DNA from: Canibacter zhuwentaonis
Lineage (GTDB): Bacteria > Actinomycetota > Actinomycetes > Actinomycetales > Microbacteriaceae
Direction of reading: 5' to 3'
Assembly: GCF_018531145.1 (NCBI RefSeq)
Contig: NZ_JAHDSZ010000001.1
Span: forward strand, 124,001 to 188,000
DNA length: 64,000 nt
Every line of letters begins with the position of its first letter. Positions within the stretch are counted from its first letter, which is position 1. Below are positions 19,400-29,132 of the stretch, piece after piece. The translations under genes were made by a program, and so were the position numbers. The notes under the pieces were generated by a model that had not been told where the DNA came from, searched no databases, and saw only the letters and a program-made list of their open reading frames with translations.

Positions 19400-19523
19400 A
19401 TTAGATTAGTTCCTCCTGTTTTTAACGGGTAAGAGTTTAATTAACATACTGCTTGCGGGCAGGTCAATATGTACAGAATAATAGCTTTACTTTGTAAGGC
19501 GTGAGATTAGAAGAGGGTGTCAA

Positions 19524-19832
19524 TTGGTTTACGCGGTAGTGCGCGCCGGTGGCCGTCAAGAAAAAGTTGAGGTTGGTTCGGTTATCACTGTTAATCGCAT
19601 TAAAGGCGATGATAACGGTAAACTGCAGCTTCCGGCTGTTTTGCTTGTGGATGGCGATAACATTACAACCGATGCTGGAAAATTAGCTAAAGTTAAGGTT
19701 GAAGCTGAGATTTTGGAAGATGTGCGCGGTCCTAAAATTGTGATTCAGCGTTACAAAAACAAAACAGGTTATAAATCAAGGCAGGGTCACCGTCAGGATT
19801 TGACCCGCTTGAAAATTACCGGCATCAAATAG
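19524..19832 (+). CDS. rplU: 50S ribosomal protein L21
   Basis: The 102-residue protein starts [14 protein letters not shown] and ends [16 protein letters not shown], typical L21. The only sensible start is the TTG at 19524, placed 6 bases after AGAGGG and matching the length of other L21 proteins. Followed by rpmA after 32 bases. Confidence 0.95.
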   Translation: MVYAVVRAGGRQEKVEVGSVITVNRIKGDDNGKLQLPAVLLVDGDNITTDAGKLAKVKVEAEILEDVRGPKIVIQRYKNKTGYKSRQGHRQDLTRLKITGIK

Positions 19833-19864
19833 TTCGTTCGTTTATATTTTAAGGAGCTTAACTC

Positions 19865-20116
19865 ATGGCACATAAGAAGGGCGCGGCATCTACGCGCAAC
19901 GGTCGTGATTCTAACCCTCAGTACTTGGGTGTAAAGCGTTTTGGTGGTCAGCAGGTTAATGCTGGCGAAATCATTGTGCGCCAGCACGGCACTAAGTTTC
20001 ATCCCGGTGCTAATGTTGGTCGCGGCGGTGACGATACTCTGTTCGCTCTTGTAGCCGGTGCTGTAGAGTTTGGCACAAAGGGTGGTCGCAAAGTGGTCAA
20101 TATTGTAGCCGCGTAG
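19865..20116 (+). CDS. rpmA: 50S ribosomal protein L27
   Basis: An 83-residue protein with the L27 N-terminus [19 protein letters not shown] and [18 protein letters not shown]. The N-terminal tail reaches the peptidyl transferase centre. AAGGAG precedes the ATG, and a terminator follows. Confidence 0.97.
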   Translation: MAHKKGAASTRNGRDSNPQYLGVKRFGGQQVNAGEIIVRQHGTKFHPGANVGRGGDDTLFALVAGAVEFGTKGGRKVVNIVAA

Positions 20117-20130
20117 CGTTTACGCTTTTT

Positions 20131-20165
20131 ATGAGGGGTGGGCTTTGCTCATCCCTCATTTGTTT
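20131..20165 (+). terminator. Terminator after rpmA
   Basis: ATGAGGGGTGGGC pairs with GCTCATCCCTCAT and is followed by TTGTTT. Confidence 0.8.
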
Positions 20166-20280
20166 AGCCACAGGGTTGCAAGTTACAGCACAGATTCTCT
20201 GCTGTAACCGGTACGCTAATAGTGTTAGGTAGCTGAGCAGAATTAGCTGTTTAGCGATCAATTACAGAAAGCAGCATAGT

Positions 20281-21789
20281 ATGGTCGCGTTTGTAGACAG
20301 AGTGCAGGTTTTTCTTGCCGCCGGCAGCGGTGGTAACGGTTGTGTTTCGGTGAAGCGTGAAAAGTTTAGGCCTCTTGCCGGGCCAGACGGCGGTAACGGT
20401 GGTGACGGCGGTAATATTACGCTGGTGGCGGATCCGCAAATAACAACCCTGCTGGAATATCATCGCCGCCCGCATTTGAGCGCGCGCAATGGCAGCTATG
20501 GCGCTGGTGACTGGCGTAATGGCGCGCACGGAGAGTCGCTAACCGTGCCGGTTCCTGTTGGGACGGTTGTAAAAGACGCCTCCGGCCAGACCTTGGTGGA
20601 TTTTACCGCAGCAGGGCAAGAATATATTGCCGCGCGAGGCGGTTCTGGCGGGCTTGGCAACTCTGCCCTGGCCAGCGCAAAGCGTAAAGCTCCCGGTTTT
20701 GCCCTGCTGGGAACTTCTGGTGCAGAGGTGACGTTGACGCTCGAGCTGAAAAGCATTGCGGATGTTGCGCTGGTGGGGTACCCCTCGGCTGGTAAATCAA
20801 GCCTGATTGCGGCGATGAGCGCGGCTAAGCCCAAGATTGCTGACTACCCGTTCACAACTCTGCACCCCAACCTGGGAGTTGTTGAGCACGGAGAGTACCG
20901 GTACACAATAGCGGATGTGCCAGGTCTGATTGAGGGCGCGAGTCGGGGCAAAGGGCTGGGGCTTGATTTTCTGCGTCACGTTGAGCGTTGCAGTGTGCTG
21001 TTGCACGTTTTAGACTGTGCCACGCTTGAGGTTGATCGTGATCCGCTGAGCGATTTGGATGTGATCCGCGCCGAGCTGGCGGCTTACCCGGTTGCTGAGG
21101 GGCAAACTCCGCTGCTGGAACGTCCGCAGTTGGTCGCGCTCAATAAGATAGACATTCCCGATGGCGCCGAACTGGCAGAGTTCGTGACAGCTGAGCTGCA
21201 AGCGCGCGGTTATCGCGTGTTTCCCGTGTCCGCGTACACTCGCGAGGGATTGCGCGAGCTGGGCTACGCGCTCGGTGAAATTGTTGCCGCAGAGCTTGCG
21301 GCAAGGCTCGCAGAAACCGCGCAGACAGAGCGCACACAGGTTAGTGTGCCGCACAAAAAACGTGCGCACGAGAGTGGCTTTGCAATCAAGGTTGAGGGCG
21401 GCGATGATAACCGCCTGTACCGTATTCTGGGTGCTAAGCCCGAGCGCTGGGTAGAGCAGACCGACTTCACTAACGATGAGGCTGTTGGGTATCTTGCTGA
21501 CAGGCTTAATAAAATCGGCATTGAAGAGGCGCTTGTGAAAGCTGGCGCGGTTGCGGGTGCGGCGGTTGTTATCGGCGCCGGTGAGGGCGTGGTGTTTGAC
21601 TGGGAGCCAACTCTGACGAGTGCCGCCGAGGCGCAGGTTGGCGCACGTGGCACCGATAACCGCTTCGATCAGGCTGACAGGCGCACAAATAAGGAGCGCC
21701 GCAAGGAGTATCACGAGTGGATGGACGCAAAAGCCGCCGCCCGCGACGAGCTGGAGCGTGCCCGCGAGGGGGGAATGTGGGAGCAATAG
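20281..21789 (+). CDS. obgE: GTPase ObgE/CgtA
   Basis: Ribosome-associated GTPase for 50S maturation and stress control. The 502-residue protein has the glycine-rich Obg fold (1-160), a G domain with P-loop [20 protein letters not shown] and NKID, and a C-terminal OCT domain (about 360-440) typical of Gram-positive Obg, then a polar tail. In most actinobacteria proB and proA follow obgE; here neither is present and the next genes are a small membrane protein and nadD. Confidence 0.96.
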   Translation: MVAFVDRVQVFLAAGSGGNGCVSVKREKFRPLAGPDGGNGGDGGNITLVADPQITTLLEYHRRPHLSARNGSYGAGDWRNGAHGESLTVPVPVGTVVKDASGQTLVDFTAAGQEYIAARGGSGGLGNSALASAKRKAPGFALLGTSGAEVTLTLELKSIADVALVGYPSAGKSSLIAAMSAAKPKIADYPFTTLHPNLGVVEHGEYRYTIADVPGLIEGASRGKGLGLDFLRHVERCSVLLHVLDCATLEVDRDPLSDLDVIRAELAAYPVAEGQTPLLERPQLVALNKIDIPDGAELAEFVTAELQARGYRVFPVSAYTREGLRELGYALGEIVAAELAARLAETAQTERTQVSVPHKKRAHESGFAIKVEGGDDNRLYRILGAKPERWVEQTDFTNDEAVGYLADRLNKIGIEEALVKAGAVAGAAVVIGAGEGVVFDWEPTLTSAAEAQVGARGTDNRFDQADRRTNKERRKEYHEWMDAKAAARDELERAREGGMWEQ

Positions 21790-22055
21790 CGGACGCTTCC
21801 ACAGGTAGCGGTTTGTCCGCACGTGCCTGCGTGCTTGCAGCCACCCGTGCGACCGATCGCTTGACGTGCCAACTGCGCGGAGCTGCTACCGGTGAGTGCC
21901 AGAGTGCGTGCGGCGCGGTAGGCTGCGCTATGGAGCTGTTATTTGCGGGTGCTGATCCGCTAGAAACAGGGGTTATTAGCCGCAGTGCGATATGATAGAA
22001 GCGGTAACATTGGGCAGGGCTGTGCTTTGCACGCTAACAGGGTTGAGGGAGTTTT

Positions 22056-22265
22056 ATGATTGCAGCTGTTTTTTATGTCTCTAATGGGGCGAACGTAGTT
22101 AAGGAGTTGCCTTTTCCAGCTATTGTTTTTGGCGTTATTGCCTTTGTTTTTTTGTCGGCGCTGGCGCTTGTGACCTACAGTTTTCGGGATGTTGCCAACC
22201 GCCACGCGGAAAAAGCCGAGGCGTATAAACGCAAATTTGGTGGTCAGGCACCGCATCACAGGTAG
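22056..22265 (+). CDS. Small single-pass membrane protein
   Basis: A 69-residue protein with a hydrophobic segment at about residues 18-42 and a charged C-terminal tail ([12 protein letters not shown]). No known domain is recognised. It lies 5 bases before nadD, so it is probably cotranscribed with it. The 266 bases between obgE and this gene contain no convincing gene. Confidence 0.6.
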   Translation: MIAAVFYVSNGANVVKELPFPAIVFGVIAFVFLSALALVTYSFRDVANRHAEKAEAYKRKFGGQAPHHR

Positions 22266-22270
22266 GCAAT

Positions 22271-22870
22271 ATGCTCACTGTGCGGCAAAGAATTGGGGTT
22301 ATGGGTGGCACCTTTGACCCGATCCACCATGGACACTTGGTGGCCGCCAGCGAGGTTGCTAAGAGCTTTGAGCTTGACCGCGTAATTTTTGTGCCCACCG
22401 GGCAGCCCTGGTATAAGCGGGCTGTTTCTGACGCGGAGCATAGATATTTAATGACCGTTATTGCAACCGCGTCAAACCCCATGTTCACAGTTAGCAGGGT
22501 TGATATTGACCGTAACCAGCCCACCTACACGGCTGATACGCTGCGCGATTTGCGCGTGCAATATCCCGAAGATGAGCTTTTCTTCATTACTGGAGCGGAC
22601 GCGATAGCGCAAATAGGGCAGTGGAAGAACATTGAGCAGGTTTATGAGCTTGCGCGTTTAATCGCAGTGTCGCGCCCCGGGCACGAGCTGTCTTTGAGCA
22701 GACTCTCTGCCGAAAGTGTTAGTTTGTTAGAGGTGCCCGCGCTGGCTATATCCTCGACTGACTGTCGCAGTCGTGTCGCGCAGGGTTATCCGGTATGGTA
22801 TCTAGTACCTGATGGTGTTGTGCAGTATATTGCGAAGCACCGTCTTTATGAAAGTAATGAGGCCGCATGA
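22271..22870 (+). CDS. nadD: Nicotinate-nucleotide adenylyltransferase
   Basis: Transfers AMP from ATP to nicotinate mononucleotide, giving deamido-NAD. The 199-residue protein has [15 protein letters not shown], with the HxGH nucleotidyltransferase motif, and [13 protein letters not shown], the ISSTxIR-like end. The stop overlaps the next gene (ATGA). Confidence 0.95.
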   Translation: MLTVRQRIGVMGGTFDPIHHGHLVAASEVAKSFELDRVIFVPTGQPWYKRAVSDAEHRYLMTVIATASNPMFTVSRVDIDRNQPTYTADTLRDLRVQYPEDELFFITGADAIAQIGQWKNIEQVYELARLIAVSRPGHELSLSRLSAESVSLLEVPALAISSTDCRSRVAQGYPVWYLVPDGVVQYIAKHRLYESNEAA

Positions 22871-24036
22871 ATCAGAAGGAACCAGAGCTTAACTTATCGC
22901 GCCGTGAGATGCGAGAGCGCGCGGCAAGGCAGGAGTCACAGAGCTCTGCCAGGCACACGCAAGAATTGAAGCTTAATGAAACCGCTGCAATTCAAATTGA
23001 TGGTCAGCAGTATGATTTAACCACGGCGCAGCTTGAGATTGTGCAGCAGCTTGAGGCGAAGCTTGACGCGGAGTTTGTTGCGCCAGAGGTTGGCGCTGAT
23101 GGTAAGCCGCTTGATCGGCGCGGGATTCGCCGCGCTAAAGACGAAGCATACGGCAAGATTTTGGCGGAGTGGGAAGCTGCGCACGGTAAGCTTGGCGCGT
23201 ACGACCCTAAGAAAGAGCAGCAGAAGGCGGCAGCTAAAGCAAAAACCGCGGCCGATACTAAAAAAGAGGTGCCCGCAGAGTATGCGCCAGTAGCGTCCGA
23301 AATCGCAGAGCCTGCGCCAGTTAGTGAAAGCATTTCTAAAACCGCCGCGAGCACAGCTTCAAAACCAGTAAAAGCGACAAAACCGGCTGCTAAGAGTGCG
23401 GTATCGGCTAACAAGGATAAAGCCGTCAGGCTAGATGCCGGGCTGGGTGATCCGCTAAAAAATAACGCTGCGACAGCTGCGGGCGAGGTTAGAAAAGACG
23501 CGGAGGGATATTCTTTCCCCGATATTGCGCCGCTCGATACTGAGCAGTCGGTGTTTGACGCGCCAAGATATAATACTGTTGATACGTCGGTGGGGTTTGA
23601 CACACTGATAAGTCGCGCTGTTGAGGAGGAAACAACGGGCAGTGTTAGTATTGGCACGGCCGCGCTGATTCTGCCGCAGATTCCGAGCGAGGCGATGCAG
23701 CAGAGCGCGCTAGATGAAGAGCGCGGGATTTTTATTTCGGGGTCGCTGCAGCTGCACCCGTCAATCTCGCAGACCGGCGGATACCGCCGCACAGCAGACG
23801 GGCTGAGCGATGATATGGAAATTGAGAACGACAGTATTTATCAGACGGGTAATAACACGCAGCCGATAGCTGCTGTGCGTGCTGTTTCTGCGCACCGACA
23901 GGAGGGCGCGAAAATGTTTAACGAGGCCAAAAAAGACAGCAGTCGCGCACCCATGTTTTTTGCGATAGGCGGTGGTGTGCTGATTGTGAGCGCTGTGGGG
24001 GTTGTAATCGCGGCTGTAAACGGGTTACTAGGATAG
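22867..24036 (+). CDS. Hypothetical protein with C-terminal membrane anchor
   Basis: A 389-residue protein. The first 120 residues are charged and probably helical, the middle (120-330) is Ala/Lys/Ser-rich and low complexity, and one hydrophobic helix lies at about 360-385. The topology is probably a large cytoplasmic part with a tail anchor. No known domain is recognised. It starts inside the nadD stop and ends 8 bases before rsfS, so it belongs to the nadD-rsfS operon. Confidence 0.75.
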   Translation: MNQKEPELNLSRREMRERAARQESQSSARHTQELKLNETAAIQIDGQQYDLTTAQLEIVQQLEAKLDAEFVAPEVGADGKPLDRRGIRRAKDEAYGKILAEWEAAHGKLGAYDPKKEQQKAAAKAKTAADTKKEVPAEYAPVASEIAEPAPVSESISKTAASTASKPVKATKPAAKSAVSANKDKAVRLDAGLGDPLKNNAATAAGEVRKDAEGYSFPDIAPLDTEQSVFDAPRYNTVDTSVGFDTLISRAVEEETTGSVSIGTAALILPQIPSEAMQQSALDEERGIFISGSLQLHPSISQTGGYRRTADGLSDDMEIENDSIYQTGNNTQPIAAVRAVSAHRQEGAKMFNEAKKDSSRAPMFFAIGGGVLIVSAVGVVIAAVNGLLG

Positions 24037-24044
24037 GTAGAGTT

Positions 24045-24410
24045 ATGAGCTTTGATTACACGAAAATGATAGAGGCTGCTTTAGAGGCGGCTCAGAAATC
24101 TGGTGCGCAGAATCCTGTTGCGCTTAAAGTTGGCGAGGCTTTTGGGTACGCAGATGCGTTCTTGATTTTAAGCGGTCAGGTTGAGCGGAACGTGCAAGCG
24201 ATTGCGCGCGATATTGAGGATGAGCTGAACTTGCAGGGTGTGAAAACACTCCGCCGTGAGGGGCGTGAGGGCGGACGCTGGATTCTGCTTGATTTCGGTG
24301 ATCTGATAGTTCATATTTTTCACGCGGAAGATCGCGAATACTACGCGCTTGAAAAACTGTGGGCGGATCAGCCAGAAATCGACCTGAGCGGATATTTGAC
24401 AACGGCTTAG
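24045..24410 (+). CDS. rsfS: Ribosomal silencing factor RsfS
   Basis: Binds L14 on the 50S subunit and blocks subunit joining during starvation. The 121-residue protein has DAFLILSGQVERNVQAIA and GGRWILLDFGDLIVHIFH, the RsfS (DUF143/Iojap) core. nadD-rsfS linkage is widespread. Confidence 0.95.
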   Translation: MSFDYTKMIEAALEAAQKSGAQNPVALKVGEAFGYADAFLILSGQVERNVQAIARDIEDELNLQGVKTLRREGREGGRWILLDFGDLIVHIFHAEDREYYALEKLWADQPEIDLSGYLTTA

Positions 24411-24496
24411 GTTGTCTTTTGGTGCGTTTTGCTTTGTGCAGGATGTGCGTTTAGGGTATATTTGATTAGGTAAATCGGTCGAAAGGCTGATTTTCT

Positions 24497-24572
24497 GGGT
24501 CTGTGGCGCAGCTGGTAGCGCACCTGCATGGCATGCAGGGGGTCAGGGGTTCAAGTCCCCTCAGATCCACCA
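24497..24572 (+). tRNA. tRNA-Ala (anticodon GGC)
   Basis: Acceptor GGGTCTG pairs with CAGATCC. Anticodon stem CCTGC/GCAGG encloses ATGGCAT, giving GGC (codon GCC). T-loop GTTCAAG is present and CCA is encoded. Confidence 0.95.
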
Positions 24573-24796
24573 ATAAATGAGGTGAAAGCTGAGTCTTGAT
24601 CGTAGAGTGCCTTCGCTCGCGTAATCGGGCATGAGCGCACTTGGCACACAAGCAGGTTCTGTCCCGGTGACGCGGCAACTGAGCTGCTGCTGTGCGGTGT
24701 CGAGCAGTGCCAGATCCGCTGCGATTGCGCGCTCAATTAGCGGTGCGATTTAGAAATTAACCGTGTTGTATTTTCGCTATGTGTGGAATAATGGGT

Positions 24797-24827
24797 TGAT
24801 GATGGTTATGCTACTTAAATATCATCA
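24797..24827 (+). promoter_or_regulatory. Inverted repeat upstream of the HtaA-type gene
   Basis: TGATGAT and ATCATCA flank a 17-base spacer, 33 bases before the ATG. This could be an operator for a dimeric regulator such as an iron repressor, but it does not match the DtxR consensus. Confidence 0.3.
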
Positions 24828-24859
24828 GATGTTATTCTTTAGTTCGCATAGGGGGAAAT

Positions 24860-27370
24860 ATGAAAAAACATTCGTTCCGCGCTAAAATCGGCGCGGTTTT
24901 GTTGGGTGCTGCGATGGTAACACCCCTGGGAGTAAACGCTGCTTTTGCGCAAAACTCAGCGTTCACGCAGTCAGCTGAAGACGGTAATCTCGACTGGGGG
25001 ATCCGCACCAGCTTCAACAACTACACGGGCGGCGCAACTCAGCTGCTCGACGGTGTCACCAAAAACACAAACGGGTTCACCTTTAAACTCGCGTCTAAAA
25101 AATACGAGGCCGCAACAAACCTCACAGACCTGCAGTTTAACGGCACCGTTGCGTATCTCAAATACTGTGACAACCCTGAAAAACCGCTCGAGGGTAATTG
25201 CGCTCTGGATCTTAAGTTTCAGAATCCGCGCGTGGTGATCTCAGATACCGAATCTTATCTAGAAGCGAAAGTTTATTCCAAACAGTATCCTTCAGGCGGA
25301 GTTTACGCACCCGCTGATCCTGTGCGTATTGCTAAGCTGCACACCGCATCCGCCACTATGACCGTGCAGGATGGGCGGGTTAACTGGTCAAACATCGCAA
25401 CCACGCTCACTGAGGCTGGCAACAAGATGTTCTCCGAGTTCTACAGCGTAGGCGAAGCGCTTGATCCGCTATCCATTAGCTACCTGGGCGAGGGCAGCCG
25501 CCCTGCGAGCGACAGCGGAAAACCAACCCTGTCTGATGCGCGCTGGGACAGTAAAAAAGAGTACACTGACGGGCCGCACATCTTAGCTGATGCCGACCCT
25601 TACGTGCTAGTGGGCGAGCCAGGCGGTCACTTGGTGCTGCTCGATGAAAACCTCAAGGAGCTGGCGCGCACAGAAACGAACATCTCCAAAGAGGCAACAT
25701 ACGCCTACGATAAAAAGTCGAAACTCGTCTATTACACCGCCCTCGATAAAGCCACAGAGCTGCGCGCGGTGAAGATCGAAAATAACACCTTTAGCAAATC
25801 AGAGCTTGTTACCACCGCGGTCAAGAATATCGCCGCAATCGGAGTGAACGGCGCGGGTCAGGTTGCGGCGGTTGCGGTGAGCCAGAACTACGAAGAGGCG
25901 ACCCTGCTAACTAACGCCTCTGGCGCTTTTGCGGAGCTGGCGCTGCCGTCGTCACAGGAGCTGCTGGGCGATAAATATGTTAGTGGCAGCATATGGGGCG
26001 GATCATCTTTCAAAGAGCACGCTGAGCTTGCCGCGATGAACGACAATACTTTTGTGTACAACTCTGAGGGAAGCCCGTACCTTAGTGATGACACATCGCG
26101 CAGTGCTAAGGGGCTTTTGGTGTCTATTGATGCTACTGGTAAAACACCGGCAGACCGCGCAAAGTTCATGGCAGGATCACACCACGGCGACGGGAGCGCC
26201 TACGTGCGTAACCTTGTAACTAACGGTGAGATTATTTACCGTTTCAACGTTAGCCCGTACGGCAGAACCACAACAACAGAGATTCTGAAATACGCTAACC
26301 GTGACGTGTCAAGCGTGATTCCCGTGTCAAAAGATGGCATTGCGGGAATCGCGGCGATTGCCTTCGCTCCTGACGGCACGCCGGTGCTACAGGAGGGTAG
26401 CACCGGTAGCCTGCGGTATCTGAAGCCAAACACTTTTGAGACCGTTTCCACGCTGCCGCTGCCGAACGGCAAGAGCACCCAAAAATCGGGCAATAATACT
26501 TTTATTGTGCGCAACAACGCAATTTTCGTGCCAACCTTTGACGAGTCGCGCGGCGACTATCGTGAGTATTACGTGCTGCGCAAGTTTGTTTTGCCCGTGC
26601 CGGAATCTACTCCCATTGCAAAAATTGATGAAGAGCAGCGGCTCAAGGAAATAGCTGAGAAAGCTAAAGCGAAGGCAACGGCGGATGCGCGTGCCGCGCT
26701 GGCAAAGGCAGAAAAAGCTGCGGCTAATGCGGTCGCTGCTGAGAAGGAAATTGCGGATGCGCGAGTGCTTGTTGCGCTGGCCAAGTTGAAAGAGGCGGAA
26801 GCTAAGTTTGACAGCCAGGTCGCCGCAGAGAAGAGCCTGAGAAACCCGACTAATCAGGTGCTTGCGGCAGAGAAAACAAAAGCTGATTTGGCTTATGCCG
26901 CCGCACAGCAGGCAACGCTGAACGCTGAGACCGCTCTTGCTAAAGAAATAGCGGACGCGAAGGCCGCTGCTGAGAAGGCCGCTGCTGAGAAGGCCGCTGC
27001 TGAGAAGGCCGCTGCTGAGAAGGCCGCTGCGGAGAAGGCCGCTGCGGAGAAGGCCGCTGCTGAGAAGGCCGCTGCTGAGAAGGCCGCTGCGGAGAAGGCC
27101 GCTGCGGAGAAGGCCGCTGCTGAGAAGGCCGCTGCGGAGAAGGCCGCTGCGGAGAAGGCAGCGGAAAAGGCTGCAGCGGAGAAGGCAGCAGCTGAAAAGG
27201 CAGCAGCTGAAAAGGCAGCAGCTGAGAAAACCACTGACAAACCGGTTGCTGATAAAGCCAAAGAGCAAAAGCAGCTTGCTAACACAGGATCTAGTGCGTC
27301 GCTGTTGCCGCTTGGGGCAGTTGCGCTTGGTGTCGCAGGGATTTTGCGCCGTAGTAGGCGCGATGCGTAG
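24860..27370 (+). CDS. Sortase-anchored surface protein with HtaA-type heme domain and AAAEK stalk
   Basis: An 836-residue protein with a signal peptide (1-31, ending AAFA). An HtaA-like domain (about 35-220) begins DGNLDWGIRTSFNNY; HtaA domains bind heme in corynebacterial heme uptake. Residues 250-590 look like a beta-propeller or repeat-strand domain (VLVGEPGGHLVLLDEN; APDGTPVLQEGSTGSLRYL). A long helical Ala/Glu/Lys stalk (595-795) follows, then LANTG at 806-810, a hydrophobic helix and RRSRR, the sorting signal. A GGGGGA site precedes the ATG. Heme capture at the cell surface is inferred; no heme transporter genes are adjacent. Confidence 0.85.
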   Translation: MKKHSFRAKIGAVLLGAAMVTPLGVNAAFAQNSAFTQSAEDGNLDWGIRTSFNNYTGGATQLLDGVTKNTNGFTFKLASKKYEAATNLTDLQFNGTVAYLKYCDNPEKPLEGNCALDLKFQNPRVVISDTESYLEAKVYSKQYPSGGVYAPADPVRIAKLHTASATMTVQDGRVNWSNIATTLTEAGNKMFSEFYSVGEALDPLSISYLGEGSRPASDSGKPTLSDARWDSKKEYTDGPHILADADPYVLVGEPGGHLVLLDENLKELARTETNISKEATYAYDKKSKLVYYTALDKATELRAVKIENNTFSKSELVTTAVKNIAAIGVNGAGQVAAVAVSQNYEEATLLTNASGAFAELALPSSQELLGDKYVSGSIWGGSSFKEHAELAAMNDNTFVYNSEGSPYLSDDTSRSAKGLLVSIDATGKTPADRAKFMAGSHHGDGSAYVRNLVTNGEIIYRFNVSPYGRTTTTEILKYANRDVSSVIPVSKDGIAGIAAIAFAPDGTPVLQEGSTGSLRYLKPNTFETVSTLPLPNGKSTQKSGNNTFIVRNNAIFVPTFDESRGDYREYYVLRKFVLPVPESTPIAKIDEEQRLKEIAEKAKAKATADARAALAKAEKAAANAVAAEKEIADARVLVALAKLKEAEAKFDSQVAAEKSLRNPTNQVLAAEKTKADLAYAAAQQATLNAETALAKEIADAKAAAEKAAAEKAAAEKAAAEKAAAEKAAAEKAAAEKAAAEKAAAEKAAAEKAAAEKAAAEKAAAEKAAEKAAAEKAAAEKAAAEKAAAEKTTDKPVADKAKEQKQLANTGSSASLLPLGAVALGVAGILRRSRRDA
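26963..27229 (+). repeat. 15-bp tandem repeat encoding AAAEK
   Basis: Thirteen near-identical copies of GCCGCTGCKGAGAAG, differing only in T or G at one site, are followed by one 12-bp copy and four diverged copies. Copies carry a higher-order pattern: the 60 bases 27001-27060 are repeated exactly at 27061-27120, a sign of recent slippage or unequal exchange. Confidence 0.95.
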
Positions 27371-27385
27371 CTGATTGGCTATAGC

Positions 27386-27433
27386 GAAAATCTCCCGGTA
27401 ACGATCTTGTACGGTCGCTGCCGGGAGATTTTC
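27386..27433 (+). terminator. Terminator after the HtaA-type gene
   Basis: GAAAATCTCCCGG pairs with CCGGGAGATTTTC around a 22-base loop. The arm itself supplies the T run. Confidence 0.7.
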
Positions 27434-27488
27434 CGCCGCTAAAGTCGGGCATAAAAGTTTAGCACCCTGATAACAGGGGCTATTCCAG

Positions 27489-27562
27489 TTGCGGGGGCTG
27501 GATTTGAACCAACGACCTCCGGGTTATGAGCCCGGCGAGCTACCGAACTGCTCCACCCCGCG
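27489..27562 (-). tRNA. Initiator tRNA-fMet (anticodon CAT)
   Basis: Read on the minus strand, 5' CGCGGGG faces a 3' CCCCGCA, leaving the C1-A72 mismatch that marks initiators. The anticodon stem CCGGG/CCCGG, with three G-C pairs next to the loop CTCATAA, is also initiator-specific. The T-arm GGTTCAAATCC is present. CCA is not encoded. It marks the left edge of an accessory region. Confidence 0.93.
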
Positions 27563-27812
27563 GTACACACAGTATTCTAGCAGATATTTAGCGCTTAGGC
27601 AATTGTAATCTCAGTCGTACTAGCTGATGGCAGTTTCTTTTTATCACTGGGTTACGAACAATGATTAGATGGTTATATCCGGTTGAATGCGTTGAAAAGG
27701 ATGTGTTCAAGCTGATATCAAGTAATCTTAGAGATGAGGTTTTCTAAACTATGATTTGAAAATCTAAAACCTAAATGATTGAGACACTATTGATGCAGAG
27801 TATAATGTTGTC

Positions 27813-28859
27813 ATGTGTGTTTCCAGAGGATCTGAAACTTCGGTTCATGCAACCCCCAGTGCGCAAAAACAAAGATCCGGCAGAAATCGTACCTTGACTC
27901 TGTCTATTCCAGAAGAGCTGGCATTGAAAGAGAAACTGCTTAGTGTTAGTGCGCCGATTGATTTTTCCCTTGTTTGTAATCAGACAATTCAAGGCGACAC
28001 GTTTGAGGTTCTTCCGTATCTGCCTAAGTCATCGATTGATCTGCTAATAGTCGATCCTCCTTATAATCTTTCAAAAGAATTCCACGGCGTTCGTTTCAAA
28101 GCGCGTTCCATGGAAGAATATGAACACTATACTAGGTCGTGGATGGAACGTTGCATTCCGTTACTCAAACCAAATGCGTCAATTTATGTTTGTTGCGATT
28201 GGAGTAGTAGTTTAGTGATTGGAAAAATGTTATCTGAGTTTTTTCATATACGGAATCGAATTACTTGGCAAAGAGAAAAGGGTCGGGGAGCCATTTCAAA
28301 CTGGAAGAATTCACTCGAGGATATTTGGTATGCAACGGTTAATAAAGAAGATTACGTTTTTAATTTGGAAAATGTACTTATGCGCCGTAAAGTGATCGCA
28401 CCTTACAAGGTCGATGGGAAACCGAAAGATTGGGAAGAAACTGAAGCTGGGAATTTTCGGAATACCAGACCATCTAATTTTTGGGATGATATAACAATTC
28501 CTTTTTGGAGTATGACTGAAAACACTGATCATCCGACACAGAAACCGGAAAAACTTATTGCAAAGCTTATACTGGCAAGCAGTGTTCCTGGAGCAGTTGT
28601 GCTAGATCCATTTTTAGGATCAGGAACAACTTCGGTTGTGGCGAAAAAGCTGGGACGAAAATTTGTGGGGATTGAATGGAATCCGACTTATTGTGCATGG
28701 GCAATGAAGCGGCTCGAGAACGCAGTGGCGGAGCCTGGTATCCAAGGATACGCAGACGGTGTATTTTGGGAGCGGAATACATTTCAAAGTCAGAAAACAG
28801 AACCTAAAAAGTCTGTTATCAGGTCAGAGCTGCATTCAACTCAGATTAATCTCTTTTAG
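27813..28859 (+). CDS. Site-specific DNA methyltransferase (amino-methylating, beta class)
   Basis: The 348-residue protein has the catalytic motif VDPPYNL (residues 80-86) preceding the AdoMet motif DPFLGSGTT (about 265-273), then FVGIEWNP. This order defines beta-class N6-adenine or N4-cytosine methyltransferases. The target sequence cannot be predicted. It is more AT-rich than the flanking core genes and sits next to tRNA-fMet, suggesting transfer. No intact restriction enzyme is adjacent; only a 23-codon stub follows, so it now looks solitary. Confidence 0.85.
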   Translation: MCVSRGSETSVHATPSAQKQRSGRNRTLTLSIPEELALKEKLLSVSAPIDFSLVCNQTIQGDTFEVLPYLPKSSIDLLIVDPPYNLSKEFHGVRFKARSMEEYEHYTRSWMERCIPLLKPNASIYVCCDWSSSLVIGKMLSEFFHIRNRITWQREKGRGAISNWKNSLEDIWYATVNKEDYVFNLENVLMRRKVIAPYKVDGKPKDWEETEAGNFRNTRPSNFWDDITIPFWSMTENTDHPTQKPEKLIAKLILASSVPGAVVLDPFLGSGTTSVVAKKLGRKFVGIEWNPTYCAWAMKRLENAVAEPGIQGYADGVFWERNTFQSQKTEPKKSVIRSELHSTQINLF

Positions 28860-28867
28860 ATGCCACT

Positions 28868-28939
28868 ATGCGGCTATATAATCGGGAACTTATTGATGCT
28901 CTTGTTAAGAAAATAGAAAACATTAGGATTGTGAGGTAG
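28868..28939 (+). pseudogene. 23-codon stub after the methyltransferase, possible restriction-gene remnant
   Basis: ATG 28868 opens MRLYNRELIDALVKKIEN and stops after 23 codons. The helical charged start would suit the N-terminus of a restriction endonuclease placed directly after its methyltransferase, but this is guesswork from position. No continuation was found in other frames. Confidence 0.25.
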
Positions 28940-29132
28940 TTGATTAGCTATCGCGCATTTATTTTTTGAGGTGGGGTATAAAATCTCTACACTCTCGCCA
29001 CCTCACAGCGGGGCTGGTTCTGCGCGTGTACAATCTTGGAATCAAACAGGGTATTACCCTCATCGGTCGAAAGTTCACCACCGGGGTGCATAAAACCATG
29101 CCCTGACTTGGATTTTTTCCGAGCAGGTTGGT
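28940..29132. other. Non-coding accessory DNA with possible phage fragments
   Basis: No gene is supported here on either strand. Short open stretches exist but have no start signals or recognised similarity. The segment precedes the terminase remnant and probably belongs to the same decayed prophage. Confidence 0.4.

Noticed and set aside
21790-22055. Possible gene or proB remnant between obgE and nadD
   Set aside because: Short open stretches show no kinase motif or other similarity; treated as intergenic.
26387-27268. Minus-strand frame with LLSSG/LLRSG repeats
   Set aside because: Reverse reading of the 15-bp AAAEK repeat; no signals for translation.
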